NCBI RefSeq assembly: GCF_021298855.1
Contig: NZ_JAJTHI010000004.1
Location: 62,001-126,000, forward strand
DNA from: Gemmatimonas sp.
Lineage (GTDB): Bacteria > Gemmatimonadota > Gemmatimonadetes > Gemmatimonadales > Gemmatimonadaceae
Direction: 5' to 3'
Length of the DNA: 64,000 nucleotides
This document shows positions 49,909-58,764 of the stretch, piece after piece (the first letter of the stretch is position 1; each line of letters begins with the position of its first letter). The position numbers and the translations under genes are program-made. Under the pieces are notes generated by a model. That model saw only the letters and a list, made by a program, of their open reading frames with translations, ran no database searches and was not told the DNA's origin.

Positions 49909-50944
49909 CGCCGGCCGGCGTGTCCCAGAGTTCGGCCACGGCGCGCTCGACGCGGGTGGTGGAGCCGGCGTCATCGAGCACGTTGCGGCGCAGGCGATGG
50001 CGCAACGCCATCGGCGCGATGCGCCGCAGATGGTCGAGCGTGACCACGTCGGCCCCCTCGAACGCGGCCAGCGCGCGCGTCGTGCGGAGCAGCGTGAGTT
50101 CGCCACGCAGTCCGTCGGTCCCCAATGCCGAGCAGAGCGCCGCGGCGCGCTCGAGGATGGCATCGGGCACGGACAACTCGTCGAGGCGAGCCCGCCCCTT
50201 CTCGATGGAGCGGCGCACCTTGGCATCGGCCTTCTGCCACTGCGCGAGGAAGGCCATGGGATCGCGATCGAAGGCATCGCGCCGCTTGATCACGTCAATG
50301 CGCAGCGCGATGACCGTGGGCGTGCGCACATCCACGGCCAGTCCGAAGCGGTCGAGCAGCTGCGGCCGCAACTCCCCCTCTTCCGGGTTGCCGCTTCCCA
50401 CGAGGACGAAGCGCGCCGGATGCCGGACGCTGACCCCTTCACGTTCCACCACGTTCTCACCGGTGGCGGCCGCATCGAGCAGCAGGTCCACGAGGTGATC
50501 TTCGAGGAGGTTGACCTCGTCCACGTACAGGAAGCCACGGTGCGCGCGCGCGAGGAGTCCGGGCTCGAACGCCTTCTCCCCCGTCGTGAGCGCCCGCTCC
50601 AGATCGAGGGCGCCCACGACGCGGTCTTCGGTGGCGCCGAGCGGCAGGTCGACGACCGGCACCGGCGCGAGCAGCGCCCGCGGATGCTGCCCGTCGGCCA
50701 GCCGCTTGAGGCAGTCATCGCAGCGCTGGGTGGTGGAGTGCGGATCGCAGCCGTACTTGCACCCCTGCACGACTCTCATCTGCGGCAGCAGCCCAGCCAG
50801 CGCACGGACCGCGGTACTCTTGCCCGTGCCTCGGTCGCCAAACACCATGACCCCGCCAATGGAGGGGTCGATCGCCACCAGCAGCAGGGCGAGCTTCATC
50901 TCGTCCTGTCCCACGATGGCGCTGAACGGATACACAGGTCGCAT
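49889..50944 (-). CDS. bchI: Magnesium chelatase ATPase subunit BchI
   Basis: 351 aa from the ATG at 50944. AGGA is five bases ahead, and the frame upstream of it is non-homologous. The AAA+ core begins YPFSAIVGQDEMKLALLL with Walker A GDRGTGKST and Walker B LYVDEVNLLEDHLVDLLLD, as in all BchI/ChlI proteins. GSGNPEEGELRPQLLDRFGL carries the sensor region. It hydrolyses ATP to power Mg insertion into protoporphyrin IX. It heads the bchI-bchD-puhE operon, transcribed away from crtF under a shared operator region. Confidence 0.96.
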   Translation of the reverse strand: MRPVYPFSAIVGQDEMKLALLLVAIDPSIGGVMVFGDRGTGKSTAVRALAGLLPQMRVVQGCKYGCDPHSTTQRCDDCLKRLADGQHPRALLAPVPVVDLPLGATEDRVVGALDLERALTTGEKAFEPGLLARAHRGFLYVDEVNLLEDHLVDLLLDAAATGENVVEREGVSVRHPARFVLVGSGNPEEGELRPQLLDRFGLAVDVRTPTVIALRIDVIKRRDAFDRDPMAFLAQWQKADAKVRRSIEKGRARLDELSVPDAILERAAALCSALGTDGLRGELTLLRTTRALAAFEGADVVTLDHLRRIAPMALRHRLRRNVLDDAGSTTRVERAVAELWDTPAGDVVAAG

Positions 50945-51014
50945 CAGAATCCTGAAAGAATCGACCGGCGGCCAGGGGTGGCGCAGGGCAGCCGGAGAAA
51001 TCCATGTTTCTATG

Positions 51015-51043
51015 ACGTTAGGACCGGACATTCTATGTCGCAA
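51015..51043 (-). promoter_or_regulatory. Predicted bchI-bchD-puhE promoter
   Basis: On the minus strand, TTGCGA (51038-51043) and TAACGT (51015-51020) are 17 bp apart, a plausible -35/-10 pair placing the start near 51008, about 64 bases before the bchI ATG. The -35 lies inside the TGT-N12-ACA site at 51036-51053. Confidence 0.45.
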
Positions 51044-51053
51044 TATCCTGACA
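51036..51053. promoter_or_regulatory. PpsR/CrtJ-type operator, bchI side
   Basis: TGT at 51036-51038 and ACA at 51051-51053 with exactly 12 bases between, the consensus of PpsR/CrtJ, the redox- and light-responsive repressor of purple-bacterial photosynthesis genes. The right site begins 35 bp further on. Both lie in the 174-bp gap between bchI and crtF. The ppsR gene itself is not in the window. Confidence 0.65.
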
Positions 51054-51070
51054 GTCCCGGCGCTTGCAGG

Positions 51071-51088
51071 TGTACACTTTTCTTGACA
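51071..51088. promoter_or_regulatory. PpsR/CrtJ-type operator over the crtF -35 element
   Basis: TGT at 51071-51073 and ACA at 51086-51088, with exactly 12 bases between. Its right end doubles as a perfect TTGACA (51083-51088), the likely -35 of crtF, so bound repressor would block RNA polymerase. A weak -10 (AGCTTA, 51107-51112) would put the start at or next to the GTG. Confidence 0.68.
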
Positions 51089-51118
51089 CCGCGGTTTCCT
51101 CGCGCGAGCTTAGCTGCT

Positions 51119-52342
51119 GTGAATCCCCCCGAGCAGGCGCTGTCCGCGCCCACCGTTCCGGCCGCCGATCGCCCGCGCGCGACGGCCGATCTCGTCCCGG
51201 TTGCTCCGGCAACCGACCGTGCGCTGGCGCCCTCGTGGTTCGAGCGCGTGCGCGATCGCTGGTACAAACTCGTTGCGACCGACGAGTTCCAGCGCTGGAG
51301 CGCGCGCTTTCCGCTCACGGCCCCCATCACGCGCTACCGGTCGCGGAAGGTGTTCGACCTGGTGTCGGGGTTCGTCTACACGCAGACGCTCTATGCCTGC
51401 GTGGAGATCGACCTGTTCGATTACCTGTCCGATGGTGCCCGCACCATCGAGGAGATCGCCCACCACGGCGAGATGCCCATCGCGAGTGCCGAGCGCCTGC
51501 TCAATGCGGCCACGTCGTTGCGCCTGCTGATCAAGCGCCGGCACGGCCGCTATGGATTGGGGCCGTTGGGGGCGCCGCTGGTGGGCAATGTCGGGGTCAC
51601 GGCGCTCATCCGTCACCACAAGATGGCGTATCACGACCTCGCCGACCCCGTCTCGCTGCTGCGCCAAGGCTCCGACTTCCGCACGGAGCTGTCGCGCTAC
51701 TGGTCGTACGCCGACGCCCCGCGGCCACAGGCGATCGACGATTCCCGGGTGGCCGCCTACTCGGAAATCATGGCGGCCACGCTGCCGCCGGTGGCGCACG
51801 ATGTCCTCGACGCCTACGACCTGTCGAAGCACGACTGCCTGCTCGACGTCGGCGGCGGGGAGGGCGCCTTCCTGTCGCTCGTGGGCGCGCGCCACTTGCG
51901 GCTGCAGCTGCAGCTGTTCGACCTGCCGGCAGTAGCGTCGCGCGCCCGGACCCGACTCGAACAGATCGGCCTCGGCGACCGGGTACAGTGCTTCGGGGGC
52001 AACTTTCACGCAGACTCCCTCTCCACCGGCGCCGATGTCTGCTCGCTGGTACGCGTGCTGCTCGATCACGACGATCTGTCGGTGCTGCGTCTGCTGCAGC
52101 GGGTACGGGCCGCGCTGCCCAAGGGCGGGGTGCTGCTCATCGCCGAAGCGCTGGCGGGCGCCAAGGGCGCCGAGACGGTGGGCGACGCCTACTTCTCGTT
52201 CTACCTCATGGCCATGGGCAAGGGGCGCGCGCGCCGGGCCTCCGAGCTGCACCAGATGCTGCAGACGGCCGGGTTCCGGAGGAGCCGCGAACTCCCCACC
52301 CGCTTCCCGATCCAGACGGGGCTCATCGTGGCGGAAGTCTAG
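51119..52342 (+). CDS. crtF: CrtF-like carotenoid O-methyltransferase
   Basis: 407 aa from the GTG at 51119; no SD is present and the transcript may be leaderless. An N-terminal helical dimerisation domain (LVSGFVYTQTLYACVEIDLFDYL) precedes a class-I SAM domain with motif I LLDVGGGEGAFLSLV and C-terminal PKGGVLLIAEALAG. This is the acetylserotonin-O-methyltransferase family to which CrtF and BchU belong. Its place next to bchC matches crtF of purple bacteria, which methylates the 1-hydroxy group of acyclic carotenoids. BchU (C-20 methylation, green bacteria) is the alternative but fits the bacteriochlorophyll a gene set less well. Confidence 0.82.
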   Translation: MNPPEQALSAPTVPAADRPRATADLVPVAPATDRALAPSWFERVRDRWYKLVATDEFQRWSARFPLTAPITRYRSRKVFDLVSGFVYTQTLYACVEIDLFDYLSDGARTIEEIAHHGEMPIASAERLLNAATSLRLLIKRRHGRYGLGPLGAPLVGNVGVTALIRHHKMAYHDLADPVSLLRQGSDFRTELSRYWSYADAPRPQAIDDSRVAAYSEIMAATLPPVAHDVLDAYDLSKHDCLLDVGGGEGAFLSLVGARHLRLQLQLFDLPAVASRARTRLEQIGLGDRVQCFGGNFHADSLSTGADVCSLVRVLLDHDDLSVLRLLQRVRAALPKGGVLLIAEALAGAKGAETVGDAYFSFYLMAMGKGRARRASELHQMLQTAGFRRSRELPTRFPIQTGLIVAEV

Positions 52343-52381
52343 GGCGCGATGGCCGAACCAGGGCGCAGGGCGAAGGGATCA

Positions 52382-52412
52382 GGGGGAAGGCCGTAGGACC
52401 CCGCCTTTCTCC
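52382..52412 (+). terminator. Possible terminator after crtF
   Basis: GGGGGAAGGC (52382-52391) can pair with GCCTTTCTCC (52403-52412) using two G-U pairs, over an 11-base loop. There is no long T-run. It would separate crtF from the bchC promoter. The rest of the 203-bp gap holds a shared repeat block (near 52431) and the bchC operator. Confidence 0.35.
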
Positions 52413-52510
52413 TTCCGCCTGACCGTCTGCCCCCTGCTCCTCTTTAGGAAGCTCGGTCCGAACCGTCCTATCAGTCTCGGACTGCATACCCGAGCAACTC
52501 GCTCAGGATA

Positions 52511-52542
52511 TTGACAGCAATCACTGTCAACTTCACTGTACA
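52511..52542 (+). promoter_or_regulatory. bchC promoter with overlapping palindromes (PpsR/CrtJ-type)
   Basis: TGT at 52525-52527 and ACA at 52540-52542 enclose exactly 12 bases. A second perfect dyad, TTGACAG-N6-CTGTCAA (52511-52530), overlaps it and contains a consensus -35 TTGACA (52511-52516). The -10 would fall inside the TGT-N12-ACA site, with transcription starting close to the GTG of bchC (52546). Confidence 0.68.
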
Positions 52543-52545
52543 CTC

Positions 52546-53499
52546 GTGAACACCCTCGCCGTAGTCTTCGAAGAACCGACGAAGCTTTCCGTCCGCGAAC
52601 TGACACTCGTCGAACCCACCGCCGCCGACGTCGTGGTGGCTATGCAGTACTCCGGCATCAGCACCGGGACCGAGAAGCTGCTCTTCACCGGGCGCATGCC
52701 CCCCTTCCCTGGTCTCGCCTATCCCCTGGTGCCCGGCTACGAAGGGGTGGGCCTCATTCTCGAGGCGGGAGCCGAGTCGGGGCGTGAGCCGGGGCAGCTG
52801 GTGTACGTGCCCGGGTCCAAGGGCTTCAACGAAGCCCGTGGCCTGTTCGGTGGACAGGCGTCGCGCGTCGTGGTGCCCGGCGGCAAAACCATCCCCCTCG
52901 CCGATCACGTGGGGGAGAAGGGGGCGCTCTTCGCGCTCGCGGCCACGGCGCATCACTGCCTCGAGCCCGATCCGGCCAATCACCTCGACAAGCTGCCGGG
53001 GCTCATCGTGGGGCACGGTGCCCTGGGCCGTCTCATTGCCCGCCTCTGTGTCCTCTACGGTGCCCCGGCTCCCACCGTATGGGAGACCAATCCCATTCGC
53101 ATGGACGGTGCGCGCGGCTACTCCGTCATCCACCCCGACGACGACACCACGCGCGGCTACAAGGTCATTTGCGATGTGAGTGGCGCCGACGGCATCATGG
53201 ACACGCTGGTCAACAAGCTCATGCCCGGGGGCGAGATCGTCCTCGGCGGCTTCTACAGCGAGCCCGTGTCGTTCACCTTCCCGCCCGCGTTCCTGCGCGA
53301 AGCGCGCATCCGCATTGCGGCGCAATGGAAGGAGCAGGACCTCACCGCCATCACGGCGTTCGCCAACAGCGGACGCCTCGACCTCGATGGCCTCATCACG
53401 CACCGCGAACCCGCGGCGCGTGCCGCCGACGCCTACGCCACGGCGTTCGGTGATCCCCACTGCGTCAAGATGATCCTCGACTGGAGATCTGCTGCATGA
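52546..53499 (+). CDS. bchC: Bacteriochlorophyllide a dehydrogenase BchC
   Basis: 317 aa from the GTG at 52546, without an SD. A medium-chain dehydrogenase fold: YSGISTGTEKLLFTGRMPPFPGLAYPLVPGYEGVG and GHGALGRLIARL (nucleotide loop) are present. The zinc-binding cysteines of alcohol dehydrogenases are missing, as in known BchC. It oxidises the C3 hydroxyethyl group to acetyl, a late step to bacteriochlorophyll a. The stop overlaps the bchX ATG by 4 bp, so bchC, X, Y and Z are translationally coupled. Confidence 0.95.
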   Translation: MNTLAVVFEEPTKLSVRELTLVEPTAADVVVAMQYSGISTGTEKLLFTGRMPPFPGLAYPLVPGYEGVGLILEAGAESGREPGQLVYVPGSKGFNEARGLFGGQASRVVVPGGKTIPLADHVGEKGALFALAATAHHCLEPDPANHLDKLPGLIVGHGALGRLIARLCVLYGAPAPTVWETNPIRMDGARGYSVIHPDDDTTRGYKVICDVSGADGIMDTLVNKLMPGGEIVLGGFYSEPVSFTFPPAFLREARIRIAAQWKEQDLTAITAFANSGRLDLDGLITHREPAARAADAYATAFGDPHCVKMILDWRSAA

Positions 53500-54491
53500 G
53501 CGAGAACGGTCTGCACCAGCTGCACAAGAACATCCGCGATGAGGCCTCGTCGGATGTCGACACCGTGCACACGGGCCCGGTGACCAAGGAAACGCAGATC
53601 ATCGCGATCTACGGCAAGGGCGGCATCGGCAAGAGCTTCACCCTCGCCAATCTCTCGTACATGATGGCGCAGCAGGGCAAGAAGGTGCTGCTCATCGGCT
53701 GCGACCCGAAGTCCGACACCACGTCGCTGCTCTTCGGCGGCAAGGCCTGCCCCACCATCATCGAAACCTCCAGCCGCAAGAAGCTGGCCGGTGAGGCGGT
53801 CTCCATCTCCGACGTCTGCTTCAAGCGCGACGGCGTCTACGCCATGGAGCTGGGTGGTCCCGAGGTCGGCCGCGGCTGCGGTGGCCGCGGCATCATCCAT
53901 GGGTTCGAAACGCTCGAGAAGCTCGGCTTCCACGACTGGGGCTTCGACTACGTGCTGCTCGACTTCCTCGGCGACGTGGTGTGCGGCGGCTTCGGCCTGC
54001 CCATTGCGCGCGACATGTGCCAGAAGGTCATCGTGGTCGGCTCGAACGACCTGCAGTCGCTGTACGTGGCCAACAACGTCTGCAGCGCGGTGGAGTACTT
54101 CCGCAAGCTGGGTGGCAACGTGGGCGTGGCCGGCATGGTGATCAACAAGGACGACGGCACCGGCGAAGCGCAGGCGTTCGCCCGGAATGCCGGCATTCCG
54201 GTGCTCGCCGCGATTCCCGCCCACGAGGACATCCGCCGCAAGAGCGCCAGCTACGAAATCATCGGCAAGCCCGATGGCGAGTGGGGCGCGCTCTTTGCCG
54301 AGCTCGCGCAGAATGTGGCTGACGCCCCGCCGGTACGCCCCAAGCCGCAGACCCAGGATCAGCTCCTCGGCCTCTTCTCGGCCGAAACCACCGGGCGCGA
54401 CTTCGTGATGGAGCCGGCCACCATGTTCGACATGGTCGGCAAGGAAGAGCTCGTGAAGCCGACGCTCGAAGTCGTCTACGATGCCGTCTGA
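53496..54491 (+). CDS. bchX: Chlorophyllide a reductase iron protein BchX
   Basis: 331 aa. A NifH-like ATPase: P-loop YGKGGIGKS at 41-49, switch segment IGCDPKSDTT, and [4Fe-4S] cysteines in RGCGGRG and VVCGGFG, shared between the two subunits of the homodimer. A ~35-residue N-terminal extension precedes the core, as is normal for BchX but not BchL. It passes electrons to BchYZ, which reduces ring B of chlorophyllide a. The last codons (EVVYDAV) recur at the N-terminus of BchY. Confidence 0.96.
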   Translation: MSENGLHQLHKNIRDEASSDVDTVHTGPVTKETQIIAIYGKGGIGKSFTLANLSYMMAQQGKKVLLIGCDPKSDTTSLLFGGKACPTIIETSSRKKLAGEAVSISDVCFKRDGVYAMELGGPEVGRGCGGRGIIHGFETLEKLGFHDWGFDYVLLDFLGDVVCGGFGLPIARDMCQKVIVVGSNDLQSLYVANNVCSAVEYFRKLGGNVGVAGMVINKDDGTGEAQAFARNAGIPVLAAIPAHEDIRRKSASYEIIGKPDGEWGALFAELAQNVADAPPVRPKPQTQDQLLGLFSAETTGRDFVMEPATMFDMVGKEELVKPTLEVVYDAV

Positions 54492-54538
54492 GGGCGATCG
54501 CATGGCTGAGAACCAGGAAGTCGTGTACGATGCCGTCT
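54468..54538 (+). repeat. 22-bp direct duplication across the bchX/bchY junction
   Basis: Bases 54468-54489 and 54517-54538 are identical but for one base and are read in frame in both genes. They encode EVVYDAV at the end of BchX and again at BchY residues 6-12. The two copies are 49 bp apart. Confidence 0.85.
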
Positions 54539-56139
54539 CGGAGGTACCCATGCTGAACGACGCGGATGCGCCGGGCGGCATGGGGTGCGCTCCGAGCGGC
54601 CCATCGGGCAAGCCGCTGCCGGTGGTCAATGGGCAGCCCGTCAATCTGGCCGCCACGCAGGCCGATGGGCTGGGGTGCCATTCCGGGAAGGAGCAGATGC
54701 TCGAAGCGGCGCGCGCGGCGGGCAAGAGCGAGGTGCTCGACCGGTATGCGGCCGACTATCCGAAGGGACCGCACGACCAGCCGCAGAGCATGTGTCCCGC
54801 CTTCGGGTCGCTGCGCGTGGGGCTGCGCATGCGCCGCACCGCCACCATCCTCAGCGGATCGGCCTGCTGCGTGTACGGGCTCACCTTCACGAGCCATTTC
54901 TACGGCGCGCGTCGCACCGTGGGCTACGTGCCCTTCAACAGCGAGACGCTCGTGACGGGGCAGCTGTTCGAGGACATCCGCGACGCGGTGTTCAAGATGG
55001 CCGACCCCGCCCTGTACGACGCCATCGTGATCACCAACCTGTGCGTGCCCACGGCGTCCGGTGTGCCGCTGCAGATCCTCCCCAAGGAGATCAACGGCGT
55101 CCGCATCATCGGGATCGACGTGCCCGGCTTCGGCGTGCCCACGCATGCGGAAGCCAAGGACGTGCTCGCGGGGGCGATGCTCAAGTACGCCCGGCTCGAG
55201 GCCGAGCAGGGGCCGGTGCAGGCCCCACGCGGCGGGCGGGCGGCCAAGCCCACCGTCACGCTCATCGGCGAGATGTTCCCGGCCGACCCGGTCGGCATTG
55301 GCATGATGCTCGACGGCCTGGGTCTGGCGGCCGGTCCGGTGGTCCCCACGCGCGAGTGGCGCGAGCTGTACGCGGCGCTCGACTGCACCGTGGCGGCGGC
55401 CATTCACCCGTTCTACGTGGCCAGCTTCCGTGAATTCGAAGCGGCCGGGCGGCCCATCGTGGGCTCGGCGCCGGTCGGCTACGAAGGCACGGCCGCGTGG
55501 CTCGAGAACATCGGCCGGGCCGCCAACGTGTCGCAGGAGCTCATCGACGCCACCAAGAACCGCATCCTTCCCGCCATCAAGGGCGCGCTCTCGGCCATGC
55601 CCATCAAGGGGCGCATCACAATGTCAGGCTACGAAGGCTCGGAGCTGCTGGTGGCGCGCCTGCTCGTGGAGAGCGGCGCCGATGTGCGCTACGTGGGCAC
55701 CGCCTGCCCGCGCACGCCGTACAGCGAGGCCGATCGCGAATGGCTCGAAGCAAAGGGGGTGCACATCCAGTATCGCGCGTCGCTCGAACAGGATTGTGCG
55801 GCCATGGAGGAGTTCCAGCCTGATCTCGCCATTGGTACCACCCCGGTCGTGCAGAAAGCCAAGGAACTCACCATCCCGGCGCTGTACTTCACCAACCTCA
55901 TTTCGGCACGTCCGCTCATGGGCCCTGCCGGCGCCGGCTCGCTGGCGCAGGTGGTGAACGCCGCCATCGGCAACAAGACGCGGTTCGACGAAATGAAGGC
56001 GTTCTTCGGCGACGTGGGCAGCGGCTATCGGGCCGGTGTGTGGGAAGACGTGCCGCAGGACAAGCCGGAGTTTCGCGAGCACTACAAGCGCCACATCGCG
56101 AAGCTCAATCGCGCGCGCAAGGCCGAGGAGATGGTCTGA
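54502..56139 (+). CDS. bchY: Chlorophyllide a reductase subunit BchY
   Basis: 545 aa from the ATG at 54502, preceded by GAGGG. An ATG at 54481 would lie inside bchX. A NifD/BchN-like fold with cluster cysteines in [26 protein letters not shown] and [28 protein letters not shown] is in the C-terminal domain. With BchZ it forms the catalytic heterotetramer that reduces the C7=C8 bond of chlorophyllide a. The first ~30 residues hold the duplicated EVVYDAV and look locally acquired. The stop overlaps the bchZ start (TGATG). Confidence 0.95.
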   Translation: MAENQEVVYDAVSEVPMLNDADAPGGMGCAPSGPSGKPLPVVNGQPVNLAATQADGLGCHSGKEQMLEAARAAGKSEVLDRYAADYPKGPHDQPQSMCPAFGSLRVGLRMRRTATILSGSACCVYGLTFTSHFYGARRTVGYVPFNSETLVTGQLFEDIRDAVFKMADPALYDAIVITNLCVPTASGVPLQILPKEINGVRIIGIDVPGFGVPTHAEAKDVLAGAMLKYARLEAEQGPVQAPRGGRAAKPTVTLIGEMFPADPVGIGMMLDGLGLAAGPVVPTREWRELYAALDCTVAAAIHPFYVASFREFEAAGRPIVGSAPVGYEGTAAWLENIGRAANVSQELIDATKNRILPAIKGALSAMPIKGRITMSGYEGSELLVARLLVESGADVRYVGTACPRTPYSEADREWLEAKGVHIQYRASLEQDCAAMEEFQPDLAIGTTPVVQKAKELTIPALYFTNLISARPLMGPAGAGSLAQVVNAAIGNKTRFDEMKAFFGDVGSGYRAGVWEDVPQDKPEFREHYKRHIAKLNRARKAEEMV

Positions 56140-57596
56140 TGTCGCTGATTCTCGATCTGGATCGCGCCGGCGGCTACTGGGGGGCGGTGTATGTCTTCAC
56201 CGCCATCAAGGGGATGCAGGTGGTGATCGACGGTCCGGTCGGATGTGAAAATCTTCCGGTCACGTCGGTCCTGCACTACACCGACGCGCTGCCGCCGCAC
56301 GAGCTGCCGATCGTGGTGACCGGCCTCGCCGAGGAGGAGCTGGGGCAGCACGGCACCGAAGGCGCGATGAAGCGGGCGCACAGCACGCTCGACCCCGAAC
56401 TGCCCAGCGTGGTGGTGACCGGCTCGATCGCCGAGATGATCGGCGGTGGCGTGACGCCGGAAGGGACGAATATCCAGCGCTTCCTGCCGCGCACCATCGA
56501 CGAAGACCAGTGGCAGGCGGCCAACCGCGCCATGTACTGGCTGTGGACGGAGTACGGCCTCAAGAAGGGCGTGCGCCCCAAGAAGCGGGAGAAGCAGCCC
56601 GGCGACAAGCCGCGCGTGAACCTCATCGGCCCCATCTACGGCTACTTCAACACGGCCAGTGACCTGCACGAGATCCGTCGTCTTGTCGAGGGGATCGGGG
56701 CCGAGATCAACATGGTGTTCCCGCTGGGGAGCCACATGCAGGACATTCCGCGGCTGGTGGATGCGGACGTGAACATCTGCCTGTACCGCGAGTTCGGGCG
56801 CCTGCTGTGCGAGGATCTCGAGGTGCCGTACCTGCAGGCGCCGATCGGCCTGCACAGCACCACCAAGTTCCTGCGCTCGCTGGGCCAGCTGCTGGGACTC
56901 GACCCCGAGCCCTTCATCGAGAAGGAGAAGCACACCACGATCAAGCCGCTGTGGGACCTGTGGCGTTCGGTCACGCAGGACTTCTTCGGCACGGCGAGCT
57001 TCGCGATCGTGGCCAACGAGACGTATGCCCGCGGCGTGCGGCACTTTCTCGAGACGGAGATGGGGCTGCCCTGCGCCTTCAGCTTCGCGCGGCGTCCCGG
57101 CGTGAAGCCGGACAACCAGGCAGTGAAGGACGCCATCAAGTCGAAGCCGCCGCTCATCATGTTCGGCAGCTACAACGAGCGCATGTACCTGGCGGAACAG
57201 GGGTCCCGTTCGATGTACATCCCGGCGTCGTTCCCGGGGGCGATCATCCGCCGGCACACCGGCACCCCGTTCATGGGGTACAGTGGGGCCACGTACATCG
57301 TGCAGGAAGTGTGCAACCAGCTGTTCGACGCGCTCTTCCACATCCTGCCGCTGGGCACGGAGATGGACAAGATCGACGCCACCCCGGCGCGGCTGCACCA
57401 GGAGCTGCCGTGGGACGACGAGGCCAAGGCAACGTTCGACGAGCTGTGCGAAGGGTTCCCCATTCTCATTCGCATTTCGGCCGCGAAGCGGCTGCGTGAT
57501 GCGGCGGAGAAGGATGCGCGGGAGTTGGGCGACGGTGTCGTGACCCGCGATCACGTCCTGGCCAGCCGGCGCACGCTGCAAGGGGCCACGGCGTAG
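56139..57596 (+). CDS. bchZ: Chlorophyllide a reductase subunit BchZ
   Basis: 485 aa. A NifK/BchB-like fold: [51 protein letters not shown] at the N-terminus, including the cluster Cys, and [12 protein letters not shown] in the middle. It partners BchY. The stop is followed by a strong hairpin shared with the convergent bchO gene. Confidence 0.96.
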   Translation: MSLILDLDRAGGYWGAVYVFTAIKGMQVVIDGPVGCENLPVTSVLHYTDALPPHELPIVVTGLAEEELGQHGTEGAMKRAHSTLDPELPSVVVTGSIAEMIGGGVTPEGTNIQRFLPRTIDEDQWQAANRAMYWLWTEYGLKKGVRPKKREKQPGDKPRVNLIGPIYGYFNTASDLHEIRRLVEGIGAEINMVFPLGSHMQDIPRLVDADVNICLYREFGRLLCEDLEVPYLQAPIGLHSTTKFLRSLGQLLGLDPEPFIEKEKHTTIKPLWDLWRSVTQDFFGTASFAIVANETYARGVRHFLETEMGLPCAFSFARRPGVKPDNQAVKDAIKSKPPLIMFGSYNERMYLAEQGSRSMYIPASFPGAIIRRHTGTPFMGYSGATYIVQEVCNQLFDALFHILPLGTEMDKIDATPARLHQELPWDDEAKATFDELCEGFPILIRISAAKRLRDAAEKDARELGDGVVTRDHVLASRRTLQGATA

Positions 57597-57642
57597 TGCG
57601 GCTTCCGGTGGGGTGCCCCGCCCGCGGGGCCCGGTAGTGCCG

Positions 57643-57677
57643 AACGCGCCAGCGGACTGCGGTTCCGCTGGCGCGTT
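57643..57677. terminator. Bidirectional hairpin between bchZ and bchO
   Basis: A perfect 14-bp stem, 57643-57656 with 57664-57677 (AACGCGCCAGCGGA and its complement), over a 7-base loop. A- and T-rich ends on both strands suit termination from both convergent genes, closing the crtF/bchCXYZ unit on the plus strand. Confidence 0.75.
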
Positions 57678-57708
57678 TGCGCGGTATGTTTTGCCGCGGT
57701 GTTGGTGG

Positions 57709-58605
57709 CTAGTCGGCGTTCGCGCACAGGGCGTGAACGATCACCTCCGGCCTTTCCTCCGGCAGCAGGTGCCCTCCCTCCTCCACGGTCAGCGTCACCC
57801 CCGGAATGCGCGCCACGGCGCGCCGCAGGGCAGTGAGTGGAATCCAGCGATCCCCGCGCGCGGCGATGAGCTGCACGGGCGTGCGCAGCACGCCCACGTC
57901 GCGAAAGAGCGCGGGCAGGTCCCAGCGCGCCATCATGGCGATGGCCGCGTGCACGTGCGCGGGGCGGGAGCAGAGCTGGCGATAGCGCGCGGCCTGCGGG
58001 GCGGTGAGCGTGGTGCCGGTGCTGGCGAGCATGTGCGCGATGAGGCGGGTTTGTGCGGCGAGGCGGGCGGTGGTGCCGGCCACGGCGTCGGTTTCGAGCA
58101 CACGCCCCAGCACGGGCGCGATGAGTGCCACATACCATGCGGGCGGGGGCACGAGCGCCGGGCAGACGCCGAGCAGCCGCGCAGGCGCCAGGTAGCCGTC
58201 GAGCACCATGCGCAGCAGCACGGACACACCGGCAGAGTGCCCCACCACCACCTGCGGTCGGACGCCGATGCCGTCGAGCAGGGCGTGCAGCAGGCGCGAC
58301 ATGCCGGCCAGGCTGTAGGGATTGCGGGCCCGTTCGACGGGCGCGGGGACCTCGGTGAAGCCGTGGCCGGGGAGATCGATGTTGACCACGTGATAGTGGC
58401 CGTGGAGGGCTGGCACGACGCCGGCCCAGGAGTGGGTGCTGCCGCCGGTGCCGTGCATGAGCAGGACCGTGGGGGCGGCATCGGCGGGGCGTCCCGACCG
58501 CTGGACGTGCCAGGTGAGGCCGTCCAGCATATGGAATTCGGAGTGGTCGCGGAGTGGCCAGTCCAGAGGGATCATGTCGGGAATGTGGGGTTTGGCGGGT
58601 GTCAT
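57709..58605 (-). CDS. bchO: BchO-like alpha/beta hydrolase
   Basis: 298 aa. The N-terminal DWPLRDHSEFHMLDGLTWHVQRSG is typical of BchO. The oxyanion region LLMHGTGGSTHSW, nucleophile elbow VGHSAGV (Ser), acid in ARGDRWIP and base in EEGGHLLPEE complete a serine-hydrolase triad. BchO is conserved in bacteriochlorophyll makers and called a putative Mg-chelatase accessory; its reaction is unproven. Usually it follows bchI-bchD. Here it stands alone, inverted, between bchZ and puf, and its start is 159 bp from pufB. Confidence 0.85.
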   Translation of the reverse strand: MTPAKPHIPDMIPLDWPLRDHSEFHMLDGLTWHVQRSGRPADAAPTVLLMHGTGGSTHSWAGVVPALHGHYHVVNIDLPGHGFTEVPAPVERARNPYSLAGMSRLLHALLDGIGVRPQVVVGHSAGVSVLLRMVLDGYLAPARLLGVCPALVPPPAWYVALIAPVLGRVLETDAVAGTTARLAAQTRLIAHMLASTGTTLTAPQAARYRQLCSRPAHVHAAIAMMARWDLPALFRDVGVLRTPVQLIAARGDRWIPLTALRRAVARIPGVTLTVEEGGHLLPEERPEVIVHALCANAD

Positions 58606-58625
58606 GAAATTGGTGCGTCGGAAAC

Positions 58626-58669
58626 CGTAAATTCTTCTTGACGCATTGAACCGTAAGGTCCAGTTTACA
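58626..58669 (+). promoter_or_regulatory. puf operon promoter with two near-consensus PpsR-type sites
   Basis: CGT-N12-ACG (58626-58643) and CGT-N12-ACA (58652-58669) have the spacing of the exact sites elsewhere in the cluster but relaxed ends. TTGACG (58639-58644) at the end of the first is a likely -35. A -10 such as AGTTTA (58662-58667) lies in the second, giving a leader of about 90 bases before pufB. No pufQ-like frame is present. Confidence 0.5.
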
Positions 58670-58764
58670 CCCCGTAGTTCAAGACTCGCTGCCCGTTACT
58701 CGGGTGGCATCCCAGCCGCGCGGGCGGAGCGCGGTAGCATCTGTCAGTTCCTTTGGAGGCAGAG

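Noticed and set aside
54481-54501. An upstream ATG for bchY inside the bchX coding sequence
   Set aside because: The ATG at 54502 has a GAGGG ribosome site and begins the sequence that leads into the BchY domain.
58606-58764. A pufQ or other small gene in the puf leader
   Set aside because: No frame longer than a few codons with an SD and a membrane helix is present on the plus strand.
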